Assembly (NCBI GenBank): GCA_003158855.1
Contig: PMLJ01000039.1
Location: forward strand, 44,156-108,155
DNA length: 64,000 nucleotides
From: Acidimicrobiaceae bacterium
GTDB taxonomy: Bacteria > Actinomycetota > Acidimicrobiia > Acidimicrobiales > RAAP-2
Direction: 5' to 3'
Part shown: one piece after another, positions 35,489 through 43,746 of the stretch
How positions within the stretch are numbered: position 1 is the first letter of the stretch
How the letters are laid out: each line of letters begins with the position of its first letter
The notes under the pieces: model-generated
What the model was told of the DNA's origin: nothing
Seen by the model: only the letters and a program-made list of their open reading frames with translations
Databases searched by the model: none
Position numbers and translations under genes: made by a program

Positions 35489-35914
35489 TCAGGCGAGCTC
35501 GTATGCTGCTTGCGCGTAGCGATCGAGGAACCGGAGCGTGCTGTCTGGATCATCCTCGTCCTTGCGTGATGCTCCGATGGTCGCGCGCGTCACGCCGAGA
35601 TCCCGGTAGCGAGCCAAGGCAGAGGGCTCGGGATCGCCGGAGACGACCAGGGTGATCGGAAGTGCGACTCCCGTCCCCACCCGCAAGGACGGTGCCGCCT
35701 GGGCGGCGGAGAGCAGCGCGAGGAACGGGTCCATCAACGACCTGTAGGACTCGGGCATCTGCCCGCCCCCCGGATACGGCGTCTTGCGCGAGACGGGAAT
35801 CTGGGGATGCTCACCGATCCACAGCGACTCGTAGCCCCTCTCCGCGAGCGCGACGCCAAGCTCTGCGGGGGCCGGTCCGATCGGATTGTTCATCGAGCAA
35901 TAGCCAATTTTCAC
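35489..35914 (-). pseudogene. LLM-class (F420-dependent-like) oxidoreductase with internal deletion
   Basis: This 141-residue frame starts like an LLM flavin/F420 oxidoreductase: MKIGYCSMNNPIGPAPAELG, GYESLWIGEHPQIP, then APSLRVGTGVALP. It then jumps at about residue 90 to what is normally the far C-terminus (VVSGDPEPSALARYRDLGVT, then DSTLRFLDRYAQAAYEL). The family is usually about 280-300 residues, so about 150 residues of the TIM barrel are missing without a frame change. The protein cannot fold as an intact barrel. It may be a pseudogene or a rare truncated form. It lies just after repeat copy C. Confidence 0.72.
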
Positions 35915-36363
35915 TTTTGGAGCGCACCATCGGGCGATCCGGACGCTCCCGACGCGGCGGACTTCATTCGTCCCCAGTGGGTTCAGAAAAACCGGAGCTC
36001 ACCCCAGGTCACGAGTCGGTCTGATTACGCCTCGAAGCAGCACTCGCGGGCACCGATGGACCGGTTCCCGCTGTGGGCCTCGAGCCGGGAGTTCCGAGAG
36101 GGCGAGGTGTCGAGGTGTCGAGGTGACGTGACCGCGATCGCGTGGAGTCCCCAGACCCCCCTACGGCCCGGTCACCGAAGGTGAAGGAAGTTTCGAACAC
36201 GCTCACGCCACGCGACGTGCTCGTCAAGCCCGGCACACGACGGCGCCTCCGAGGACAACCTGCGCGACGCGTTGTACGCTTCGAAACGAGAGGAGCTGGA
36301 GAGCCCTGGCGATGGCGACCGGGCTCGACTGTCTCTGATCGGCGATCTTGAAGGGCGGCCCGC
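35915..36363. other. Intergenic stretch without a supported gene
   Basis: This region of about 450 bases contains only GC-rich out-of-frame-like ORFs. A small tandem of the octamer CGAGGTGT or CGAGGTGA (three units near 36103-36126) is visible. No RNA gene or clear terminator is seen. The right end is the upstream region of the HD-domain gene. Confidence 0.4.
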
Positions 36364-36924
36364 ATGAAGACTCCGAACACGGTCGAAGGACTGTTTGCCC
36401 TCTACGAGTTGAGGGGCGACGGACACTACGGCGAGTCCATCACCCAAACCGAGCACGGGCTGCAGTGCGCGGCGCTCGCGCGCGCGGACGGCGCCACCGA
36501 CGCTCTGATCGCCGCCGCGCTCTTTCACGACGTGGGCCACCTGGTGGCTGACGCGCAGGGGAGTGAACGCTTCGATCTCGAGGAGGAGGATGACGACCAC
36601 GAGGCGATCGGCGGTCGGATCCTGGCGCCAATCCTGGGTGTGGCGGTCGCCCAGCCGGTGGCCCTGCACGTCACCGCCAAGCGCTGGCGCTGCACCATCG
36701 ACCCGACGCACCACGCTGAGCTCTCGCCCGCATCCCAGGCCACGCTGAAGGCCCAGGGCGGGCTGCTCAGTCCCGAGGAGTGCGCCCGCTTCGAAGCCCA
36801 CCCTGGTTTCGAAAGCGCGCTGGCACTTCGATCATGGGACGACGCGGCAAAGACCCCGGGACTCGACGTCGGCGAACTGCGCGACTACGAGGGACTGATT
36901 ACTGCGCTGGCCGACGCTCGGTAA
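36364..36924 (+). CDS. HD-domain protein of phosphonate clusters (PhnZ-like)
   Basis: A 186-residue protein of the HD superfamily, like the HDIG-type proteins found in phosphonate operons. It has YGESITQTEHGLQCAALARA, then the metal ligands in FHDVGHL (HD), a DDHEAIGGRILAP helix and the late LHVTAKRWRC with a lysine/histidine region. PhnZ-type members cleave 1-hydroxy-2-aminoethylphosphonate to glycine and phosphate with a di-iron site; no PhnY dioxygenase is seen nearby, so the substrate here may differ. Its end overlaps the convergent ABC ATPase by 26 bases. Confidence 0.78.
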   Translation: MKTPNTVEGLFALYELRGDGHYGESITQTEHGLQCAALARADGATDALIAAALFHDVGHLVADAQGSERFDLEEEDDDHEAIGGRILAPILGVAVAQPVALHVTAKRWRCTIDPTHHAELSPASQATLKAQGGLLSPEECARFEAHPGFESALALRSWDDAAKTPGLDVGELRDYEGLITALADAR

Positions 36925-38002
36925 CGAGCACGTCGCGGGCGCCCAGCGAGAGGTCCACCCGGGTCCCCAGCTCGAACAGCTCGGCGTCGCTGCTTCGCAC
37001 GTCGACCTTTACCGACGCGCCGGCGATGCCGACCTCCAGCCGGGTCGTGGCTCCAAGGAAACTTCGGTGATTCACCACACCAAGGCCCTGCGGTGACACC
37101 GTCGCCGTGACGTCCTCAGGGCGCAGCAGGGCGTCGAGCACACCCCTGGGGATCGAAGCGGCGTCGCCACGGATCTTGGCGAACTGGCCGAAGAGTGCGA
37201 TTCCGGCGCCGACGCGCTCGACGTTCAACCGGCTCGAGACCCCCACGAACTCGGCAACGAACGCGGTGCCCGGCTGGGCGTAGAGGACCGACGGGGTCGC
37301 GATCTGCTCGGCACGCCCGTTGCTCATCACGCACACCCGGTCGGCCATCGAAAGAGCTTCCTCCTGGTCGTGGGTCACGAACACCGTCGTGATGGCGAGA
37401 CGCTGTTGGAGCGCTCGAATCTGGTCGCGAAGTTCGGCGCGAACCTTGGCGTCCAGCGCCGAAAGCGGTTCGTCCAGCAGCAGGACCTGCGGCTCGATGG
37501 CGAGAGCTCGGGCCAGCGCGACGCGCTGCTGCTGTCCGCCCGAAAGCTGGTGCGGGTACTTCGACGCGTGATCGCTGAGCCCGACCAGGTCGAGCAGCTC
37601 GGCGGCGCGGGCCCGACGCGGGCCCGAGCGCTGGTGGCGAAGCTGCAGCCCGAAGGCGACGTTGTCACGAGCGTCCATGTTCGGGAAGAGCGAGTAACTC
37701 TGGAACACCATGCCCATGTCGCGTCGCTGGGCGCCAATCGCCGAGATGTCGCTCCCCCGCACCAGGACCCGGCCGCTGTCGGGCTTTTCGAAGCCGGCGA
37801 GGACACGAAGGGCGGTGGTCTTGCCGCACCCCGATGGCCCGAGCAGCGCCACGAATTCGCCCGGTGCGATGTCCAGGGAGAACCCGTCAAGGGCTCTGGT
37901 CCGTCCGAAGGTACGCACGAGGCTGTCGAGCACCACCGGCGCCCCGGCGTTCGACGAGTGGACGGACGTTGCCGTGGGGATCTGCTTCGTGTCAATGGTC
38001 AT
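36899..38002 (-). CDS. Phosphonate-type ABC transporter ATP-binding protein
   Basis: A 367-residue ABC ATPase. It has Walker A GPSGCGKTT, signature LSGGQQQRVAL, Walker B LLLDEP and the H-loop in VTHDQEEAL. A C-terminal TOBE-like domain (about 270-360) is typical of importers such as 2-aminoethylphosphonate PhnT or spermidine PotA. ATG 38002 overlaps the permease stop (ATGA). It is the last gene of the import operon. The phosphonate assignment comes from the flanking genes. Confidence 0.88.
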   Translation of the reverse strand: MTIDTKQIPTATSVHSSNAGAPVVLDSLVRTFGRTRALDGFSLDIAPGEFVALLGPSGCGKTTALRVLAGFEKPDSGRVLVRGSDISAIGAQRRDMGMVFQSYSLFPNMDARDNVAFGLQLRHQRSGPRRARAAELLDLVGLSDHASKYPHQLSGGQQQRVALARALAIEPQVLLLDEPLSALDAKVRAELRDQIRALQQRLAITTVFVTHDQEEALSMADRVCVMSNGRAEQIATPSVLYAQPGTAFVAEFVGVSSRLNVERVGAGIALFGQFAKIRGDAASIPRGVLDALLRPEDVTATVSPQGLGVVNHRSFLGATTRLEVGIAGASVKVDVRSSDAELFELGTRVDLSLGARDVLVTERRPAQ

Positions 38003-38853
38003 GAGGTTTGGTTCCTTCGGCGTTGACGAGAGTGGGAGCGATCGAGCGAGACGATCAAGGTCAAGAGCAGGAACGTCGCGATCAGCGAGAGCATGGCGAC
38101 GGCGGTCGATATGTGGGCGTTGGTCTGGTCGAAGTCGACGATCCACACCGGCAGCGTCTCCCAGAGGTCGAGGCTCGCCATGGTGAACTCGCCCAGCACC
38201 AGCGCGATGGTCAGCACCGTCGCGGAGAGCAGAGCGCTTCGCAAGTTGGGCACCAGCACCCGCCACATCGTGGCGAGCCATCCCGCCCCGAGCGATCGCG
38301 ATGCCTCAACCAGCGTCTTCACGTCGAGGGCGCCGAGGCCGGCGTCGAGTGAACGGTAGACGAAGGGCATCGCCAGGATCACGTAGACCAGCGACAGCAG
38401 ATAGGGAGAGGACTTGAGCCAGAGCGGCGAGGCGTGGAGCACCCCGAGGATCAGCACGATGGGCGGGATGATGATGGGCAGGATGGTGATGACTTCCATG
38501 ACCCGGCGGAAGCGCGGCATCTTCAGATGCACGTAGATCACGGTCGGCACCATCAGCAGTATCGTCACCACCATCGTCACGATGGCGAGGCGCATCGACA
38601 GGAAGAAGGCCGCGCCGAGGCCGGGCTGGCTCGGAATGGCGGTGATCGGTGAGAACGAGAAGTTCCCGTTGTTGTCCTGCAGTGAGAAGTGCAGGGCCGC
38701 GTAGATGGGAATCAGGAAGTACGCCGCGGCCAGCCAGAGAATGAGCCCGCGACCCCAGCGAATACGGTGGCGCCGGTTGTCGGCCGGGGGAACCATGGGG
38801 AACTCGAGGTCGACGAGGCTCTCCGCCTCGAACACTGAACCTATCGAAGCCAT
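37999..38853 (-). CDS. ABC transporter permease (phosphonate import)
   Basis: A 284-residue permease of the inner-membrane binding-protein-dependent family. About six helices are visible (LILWLAAAYFLIPIYAALHF, LAIVTMVVTILLMVPTVIYV and others), and the EAA loop appears in LVEASRSLGAGWLATMWRVL. The start at 38853 overlaps the first permease stop by 13 bases. With the other permease it would form a heterodimer, as in PhnUV systems. Confidence 0.86.
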   Translation of the reverse strand: MASIGSVFEAESLVDLEFPMVPPADNRRHRIRWGRGLILWLAAAYFLIPIYAALHFSLQDNNGNFSFSPITAIPSQPGLGAAFFLSMRLAIVTMVVTILLMVPTVIYVHLKMPRFRRVMEVITILPIIIPPIVLILGVLHASPLWLKSSPYLLSLVYVILAMPFVYRSLDAGLGALDVKTLVEASRSLGAGWLATMWRVLVPNLRSALLSATVLTIALVLGEFTMASLDLWETLPVWIVDFDQTNAHISTAVAMLSLIATFLLLTLIVSLDRSHSRQRRRNQTS

Positions 38854-39779
38854 TTCGACGACCTCCGCTGCAACAGCGCGTACCCGATGACCGAGGCGAG
38901 CATGAGCACGATCATTCCGAAGCCCAGGGCGTAGCCGATGTTCTCCTCGCCGGAGATGACGTTGCCCTGGAGGTACGCGCCGATCTGGATCGGCGTGAGC
39001 GCGATGGTCCCGCCGGTCAGAGCCTCGGCCGTGGCGTACGCGGAGAACCCGCTCCCGAAGAGCAGGAACATGCTGCCGAGCACCGACGGCATCAACACCG
39101 GAATCCCCACGTGGCGCCAGTAGCGCCACTTCGACGCGCCGAGGTTCTCCGCGGCTTCGCGCCACGCAGGTCGAAGCCCGTTGAGCGCCGGGGTGACGAC
39201 CAGCACCATCAAGGGCACCTGGAAGTACATGTAGACGAGCGCAACGCCCCAGAACTTGTAGAGGTCAAACCCGTGATTCCAGGGATTAAGACCAATGCGG
39301 GTGAGCCACGAGGTGACCACGCCCACCGCGCCGATGGTGGCGACGAACATGAAGGCGAGGTTGACGCCACCGAAGTTCGCGAACACGCCCGAGGCGGTGG
39401 CGACGAGGCGCTTCATGGTGACGAACCTCGACGTGGAGACCGCGTACGCGATCAGCGTGCCGAGGACTCCCGGAACAACCGAGGTCACGAGCGCCATCTT
39501 CAGGCTCGTCTCGAAGCCGGTGAGATACTGGCCGCCGCTCGTGATCGCGTGGATATTGGACGTGGTGAGGTGGCCGGAATCGGACCTGAAGGCGAGATTG
39601 ACGATGACGAGCGTCGGAATGCCGAGGCCGAGAAGCACGTACACCAGGAAGGGAAGCACGGGTGCACTGGTGCGGAGGGCCCGCGCCAGTGCACCCGTGG
39701 TGGTGCGAACACCCCCGACCCCACCGCCGACACCCGAGGGAGGAGGGATGTCAGTGGTTGAGGGGTCCGAGGTCTTCAC
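38841..39779 (-). CDS. ABC transporter permease (phosphonate import)
   Basis: A 312-residue permease with an N-terminal proline/glycine-rich lead and about six membrane helices (VLPFLVYVLLGLGIPTLVIV at the start). The EAA loop is in WREAAENLGASKWRYWRHVG. The GTG start lies 17 bases after the substrate-binding protein stop. It pairs with the following permease and the ATPase. Confidence 0.86.
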   Translation of the reverse strand: MKTSDPSTTDIPPPSGVGGGVGGVRTTTGALARALRTSAPVLPFLVYVLLGLGIPTLVIVNLAFRSDSGHLTTSNIHAITSGGQYLTGFETSLKMALVTSVVPGVLGTLIAYAVSTSRFVTMKRLVATASGVFANFGGVNLAFMFVATIGAVGVVTSWLTRIGLNPWNHGFDLYKFWGVALVYMYFQVPLMVLVVTPALNGLRPAWREAAENLGASKWRYWRHVGIPVLMPSVLGSMFLLFGSGFSAYATAEALTGGTIALTPIQIGAYLQGNVISGEENIGYALGFGMIVLMLASVIGYALLQRRSSKWLR

Positions 39780-39796
39780 GTTCGCAACTACTTCTG

Positions 39797-40921
39797 CTAG
39801 CTGCCCGAGATGGCCGAGGCCCAGTTGGCGGCGACGGTGTTCTTCGCGGTCGCCAGTTGGGCGAGCGTCGGGAACACGGTCGCTCCGGCGGGTGCCGCAG
39901 GCAGTTCAGCCAACCACGTCTTGTTGACCGTGCCGTTCTTCACCAAGGTGGGCAGCTCGACGGGACGAGCGTTGCCCTGGAGCCAAAGGTTCTGACCTTG
40001 CGTCGAGTACAAGAACTCCTCCCACAGGCGCGCGGCCGCCGGGTGAGGTGCCGTCGCGCTGATCGCCTGGCTGTAGTACGCCGCGTAGCTGGCGTCGCTG
40101 GGGATCTTCACCGTCCAGGTCGAGACCGTCGACTTGATCGAGTCCTGCAGGTAGTCCCACCAGATCAGAATCGGGGTCGTGCCCGAGGCCGCGGTGGCGG
40201 CGCTGCCACCCGGAACGTAGTTGCCCGCCTTGTTCAACTTGGCGAAGAAGTCGATGCCCGGCTGGATGTTGTCGAACGAACCGCCGTTGGCGAGCCCTGC
40301 GGCGAACACCGCCGAGAACGCGGCCGACGCCTGGGTGGGGTCACCGTTGATGCCGACCTCGTTCTTGTACGCCGGGTTCAGCAGCTGGGCGAACGACGTC
40401 GGGCAGGTGGTCACGATCTTGGTGTTGCAGCCGATCGAAACGTAGCCGCCGTAGTCGTCGAACCAGCGTCCCTTGGAGTCCTTCAAGGCCGAAGGAATCG
40501 CGCTCCACGTAGCGACCTGGTACGGGGCGAGGAGCCCCAGGTTGCTGGTGGCGTAGCTGGTGCCCACGTCGAGGACGTCGGGAGCCGACGAACGGCCCTT
40601 GTCCTGCTCGACCGCGTTGATCTCGTCCTGGCTTGATCCGTCTGGATTGTACGAGTTGACCTTGATGCCGTACTTCTTCGAGAAGTCCTTGATTATGGTG
40701 CCGTAGTTGGCCCAGTTCGATGGAAGCGTGATGACGTTCAGCGCGCCTTCCTTCTTCGCCGCTGCGATCAAGTTGCTCATGCCGCCGCACTTCGCCGCCG
40801 ACGTGGCGGTGCTGCAGCTGGCTGTCGATGCCGACGCTGAACCACCCGCGAGCGCGACGCCCACGAGCGTGGTGCTCAGCAAACCGGCGGCTACTGACAC
40901 TTTCAGTTTGTTTGCAAACAC
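39797..40921 (-). CDS. ABC substrate-binding protein, phosphonate-type
   Basis: A 374-residue periplasmic-type binding protein. It has a signal peptide (FANKLKVSVAAGLLSTTLVG and the alanine/serine end) without a clear lipobox. The mature region resembles family 1/PotD-like binding proteins (LIAAAKKEGALNVITLPSNW, then VLDVGTSYATSNLGLLAPYQ). GTG 40921 has AGGAGG eight bases upstream. Placement between permeases and phosphonate enzymes suggests 2-aminoethylphosphonate or a derivative as ligand. Confidence 0.85.
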   Translation of the reverse strand: MFANKLKVSVAAGLLSTTLVGVALAGGSASASTASCSTATSAAKCGGMSNLIAAAKKEGALNVITLPSNWANYGTIIKDFSKKYGIKVNSYNPDGSSQDEINAVEQDKGRSSAPDVLDVGTSYATSNLGLLAPYQVATWSAIPSALKDSKGRWFDDYGGYVSIGCNTKIVTTCPTSFAQLLNPAYKNEVGINGDPTQASAAFSAVFAAGLANGGSFDNIQPGIDFFAKLNKAGNYVPGGSAATAASGTTPILIWWDYLQDSIKSTVSTWTVKIPSDASYAAYYSQAISATAPHPAAARLWEEFLYSTQGQNLWLQGNARPVELPTLVKNGTVNKTWLAELPAAPAGATVFPTLAQLATAKNTVAANWASAISGS

Positions 40922-41058
40922 GTGTACTGCCTCCTAGAAGTGAACGCACCACGTTGGTGGTTCGACCGAGACAGTACGAGTGGCGAGTAAGCGCTCCGTG
41001 ACGCGAGAACGCAAGGTATGTGACAATTGGACGGATCTTCTGCGCGCTTTGTTCACGG

Positions 41059-41733
41059 TCAGCAACCTTCGCGAAACGCCGCGATGTCGAGTAGTTCCGC
41101 GACGGAACTCACGACTTCGTCCGCCCCATTCCCACGAAGTCGAGCGTCGTCGTCGGTGCCTGACAGCACTCCGACGCAGAGCCCCGCGCCAGCGCGCTGG
41201 CCGGCCTGCATGTCCGAAGCCGTGTCGCCGACCACCACGAGCGAGCTCATCGAGAACGCCTCCAGGCGAAGCGCGCACCAGAGCAGCATGTCCGGGGCCG
41301 GTCGACCACGGCCGGCGTCCGCGGGAGAGACGCGCAGATCGAACAGATCGGACCAGCCCAGCTCTTCGATCAGCACCTCGCGCGTTGCTGGCGAGAATCC
41401 CGTCGTGAGCGCGACCTTGAACCCGAGGATGCGAAGCTCTTCGACGACCTCGCGGGCGCCGGGCATCTCGCGCACGCCAAAGTCACGGGCCGTGTCGACG
41501 AAGTTTCTCTCGAACACCTCGTTGGCCTGCTCGGCCCGATCGCCAAAGAGTGCCGTGAAGACCTCGATCTTCGATTGACCCATTGTCGCCACAACGTACG
41601 ACTCTGCGTCGACCGCCTCGCGTCCCGAGACACCGAGGCCGTTGATGGTTCGCCGGAAGCTTTCGATCACGAGGCCACTGTCGACCATGGTCGTGCCGGC
41701 CATGTCGAAACAGACCAATTCGAATCCGTTCAT
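41059..41733 (-). CDS. Phosphonatase-like HAD hydrolase
   Basis: A 224-residue HAD hydrolase. The nucleophile motif is ELVCFDMAGTTMVDSG (D10-x-A-GTT), as in phosphonoacetaldehyde hydrolase PhnX and TIGR03351-type proteins. It also has ALTTGF in motif II and VVVGDTASDMQAG as motif IV. A capping domain with QSKIEVFTALFG lies between. It would cleave the C-P bond of phosphonoacetaldehyde to acetaldehyde and phosphate or act on a related compound. It overlaps the FAD gene by four bases and has its own GAGGAGAG site. Confidence 0.85.
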   Translation of the reverse strand: MNGFELVCFDMAGTTMVDSGLVIESFRRTINGLGVSGREAVDAESYVVATMGQSKIEVFTALFGDRAEQANEVFERNFVDTARDFGVREMPGAREVVEELRILGFKVALTTGFSPATREVLIEELGWSDLFDLRVSPADAGRGRPAPDMLLWCALRLEAFSMSSLVVVGDTASDMQAGQRAGAGLCVGVLSGTDDDARLRGNGADEVVSSVAELLDIAAFREGC

Positions 41734-42866
41734 AGAAAGCTCTCCTCTGCTATCGCTGGTGCCAAGGTCATTCCCCGGCCGCCCGCTCCCGTCACCGCAA
41801 TCACGCCCCTGGCGACCTCCTTGCGGAAGTAGATATCGTCCGCGCGGGGGCTGCTGAGTTGGTGGTACGTACCGCTCCAACGACGATCGATACGCGGCAT
41901 ACGGCTCCCGATGAGGGCCTTCGCGGCCTCCATAATGATCTCCAGCGGCCGGTCGGAGGTTGAAAAGACGCCGCCTTCGTCGGGCTCGTGCGTGTCGCCG
42001 ATGGTGAGCCCGCCGTGCAGACGCTGCTGGCAGAGCAGCTGAATGGCGTACGTGGCGGCCTCGGGATTCTGCGGGGCCAGGAGCCCTTCGCAGAGTCCTT
42101 GGAAGCCCGGGTAGTAGCGAAGCGAATCCCCGTTGGCGAGCGACGTCGTGAGCTCGCGACCAAGCGGCTCGGTCTCGGCCATCTGAAGGCGAACCGAGCG
42201 AAGCGGCTCGCCCTCGAAGAGTTCCGCCGCGAATCCGCTGAGGCTCGCGCCGAGGCAGAGGTACACCCGGTCGCCGCGATGACGCACTCCTTGGTGATCG
42301 ATTGCTTCATGGTCGCCGATGCCCACCAACTCGCGAGCGGGCAGGTACTCGTAACGGCCGGTCGACTGCATGGCGGCGCGAAGCACTCCGAGTGACTTGC
42401 GCGGCTCGACGGCAGCGTCCTGGCGGCAGTAGAGCCCGCCCAGGAACTCGCCGGCCAACGCCGGGTTCTTCCGTCGAACCTCATCGGCGCTCATCATCTC
42501 GAAGCCACGTTCCGTCGCGTCGCCGCGTTCCATCGCGCGCTCGAGGACCGCCAGCTCGTCGCGGCGGCTCGCCAGCGTGAGCGAGCCGTTCGTCCGAAAG
42601 CCAACTCCGGGATTCTCGCGAGCAATGCCGCTCCAGAGTTCTCGCCCCCTCAGGGCGAGCTGGAGCTCGCGGCCTGGCGCGCGGCCGCTGATCCACACCA
42701 GGCCGAAGTTTCGAACCGTCGCGCCCCGAGGGGCGACGTCACGCTCGAGGTGGACGACATCAGCCCCGCGTTGCAGCGCCAGGTACGAATGCATCGTGCC
42801 AAAGACGCCGCCGCCGATGACGATCACCCTCTGGCCCTGCAATGAGGTGTCACGCCGTTCGCTCAT
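41730..42866 (-). CDS. FAD-dependent oxidoreductase of phosphonate clusters (TIGR03364-like)
   Basis: A 378-residue DAO-type enzyme with N-terminal FAD site VIVIGGGVFGTMHSYLALQR and ATVRNFGLVWISGR typical of the phosphonate-associated TIGR03364 group. A C-terminal ITGAGGRGMTLAP-like end (IAVTGAGGRGMTLA) closes the FAD fold. Related enzymes oxidise 2-aminoethylphosphonate or its N-methyl derivative to phosphonoacetaldehyde; which one applies here is unknown. ATG 42866 was chosen. It heads the operon, followed at once by the phosphonatase-like gene that would use the product. Confidence 0.85.
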   Translation of the reverse strand: MSERRDTSLQGQRVIVIGGGVFGTMHSYLALQRGADVVHLERDVAPRGATVRNFGLVWISGRAPGRELQLALRGRELWSGIARENPGVGFRTNGSLTLASRRDELAVLERAMERGDATERGFEMMSADEVRRKNPALAGEFLGGLYCRQDAAVEPRKSLGVLRAAMQSTGRYEYLPARELVGIGDHEAIDHQGVRHRGDRVYLCLGASLSGFAAELFEGEPLRSVRLQMAETEPLGRELTTSLANGDSLRYYPGFQGLCEGLLAPQNPEAATYAIQLLCQQRLHGGLTIGDTHEPDEGGVFSTSDRPLEIIMEAAKALIGSRMPRIDRRWSGTYHQLSSPRADDIYFRKEVARGVIAVTGAGGRGMTLAPAIAEESFL

Positions 42867-42969
42867 AGATTCTGAACATAGAGCCGGCAACTTTCACGAC
42901 AGTGACGTGTTGGTGTCAATCATCCGAACTGTCGAGACCGTTACCGGACCTGGATATCGTCCAATGGGC

Positions 42970-43431
42970 TCAGGGACGCCGCACCGCGAAGAACTCACGC
43001 AGCATCGCCTGGGACTCATCGCGAAGGACGTCGTACGAGACGTACGCCTCGTGCAGCAGGCGCGGATCAGAGAGAACGTTGTAGCGTGAACCCACGGCGC
43101 CGGCCTTCTCGTCCATCGCGCCGATGATCACTCGCGAGACCCGGGCGTTCAAGAGCGCCCCCGCGCACATCATGCACGGCTCCAGCGTGACGTACGCGCT
43201 CACGCCGTCCATGCGCCAGCCGTCGCGGCGCGCGGCCGCGTCGCGCAGCGCGATGATCTCGGCGTGGGCGGTCGGGTCCTGGTCGACCTCACGCCGATTC
43301 TCACCTACGCCGATCACCTCGCCGTTGTACACCAGGACGCAACCGACCGGAACATCGTCGTGCAGCCCAGCCGCCCGGGCCGCATCGAGCGCCCTGGTCA
43401 TGAATTCGGTGTCACGCCCGTCGATCGTCAT
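42970..43431 (-). CDS. tadA: tRNA-specific adenosine deaminase
   Basis: A 153-residue cytidine/deoxycytidylate deaminase-fold protein. It has TAHAEIIALRDAA with the catalytic HAE and PCMMCAGALLNARV with the PCxxC zinc ligands. TadA converts A34 to inosine in tRNA-Arg(ACG), and a tRNA-Arg(ACG) gene is present at 59.6 kb. ATG 43431 was chosen over a longer frame. It precedes the phosphonate operon on the same strand but is probably independent. Confidence 0.9.
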   Translation of the reverse strand: MTIDGRDTEFMTRALDAARAAGLHDDVPVGCVLVYNGEVIGVGENRREVDQDPTAHAEIIALRDAAARRDGWRMDGVSAYVTLEPCMMCAGALLNARVSRVIIGAMDEKAGAVGSRYNVLSDPRLLHEAYVSYDVLRDESQAMLREFFAVRRP

Positions 43432-43547
43432 TTCACCAGTTCCTCGTGTGTCGCGCGGCGCTGTGATGAGCCATCGTTGAAAAGTACACCCTCCCTGCGG
43501 GTCCGCGGCCAAAGGGCGTCCCGTGGGTGCGCAGTAGACTGCAATAC

Positions 43548-43632
43548 GGAGGGGTGCGAGAGCGGCCGAATCGGGCAGTCTCGAAAACTGCTGTGTCTAC
43601 GGGCACCGTGGGTTCAAATCCCACCTCCTCCG
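43548..43632 (+). tRNA. tRNA-Ser (CGA)
   Basis: An 85-base tRNA with acceptor GGAGGGG pairing to CTCCTCC, a long variable arm as in class II tRNAs, T-arm GTGGG-TTCAAAT-CCCAC and anticodon loop CTCGAAA with anticodon CGA (43582-43584). The CCA end is not encoded. A hairpin terminator follows. Confidence 0.95.
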
Positions 43633-43637
43633 CCGCT

Positions 43638-43667
43638 GGAAACGGGTGACGCGAGTCACCCGTTTCC
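43638..43667 (+). terminator. Terminator after tRNA-Ser
   Basis: A 13-base perfect stem GGAAACGGGTGAC (43638-43650) with GTCACCCGTTTCC (43655-43667) encloses the tetraloop GCGA and is followed by GCTTTCTT. It lies right after the tRNA-Ser gene and should end its transcript before the aminotransferase gene. Confidence 0.8.
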
Positions 43668-43746
43668 GCTTTCTTGTGACAAACCAACATGGTCGAAGTA
43701 CGCTGGAGCCGTCCGACGCTTGTCGGGCTTCTGCTAGGAGATCACC

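Noticed and set aside
40909..40920. Palindrome TGTTTGCAAACA at the binding-protein start
   Set aside because: It falls in codons 2-5 of the substrate-binding protein (FANK) and is short enough to arise by chance.
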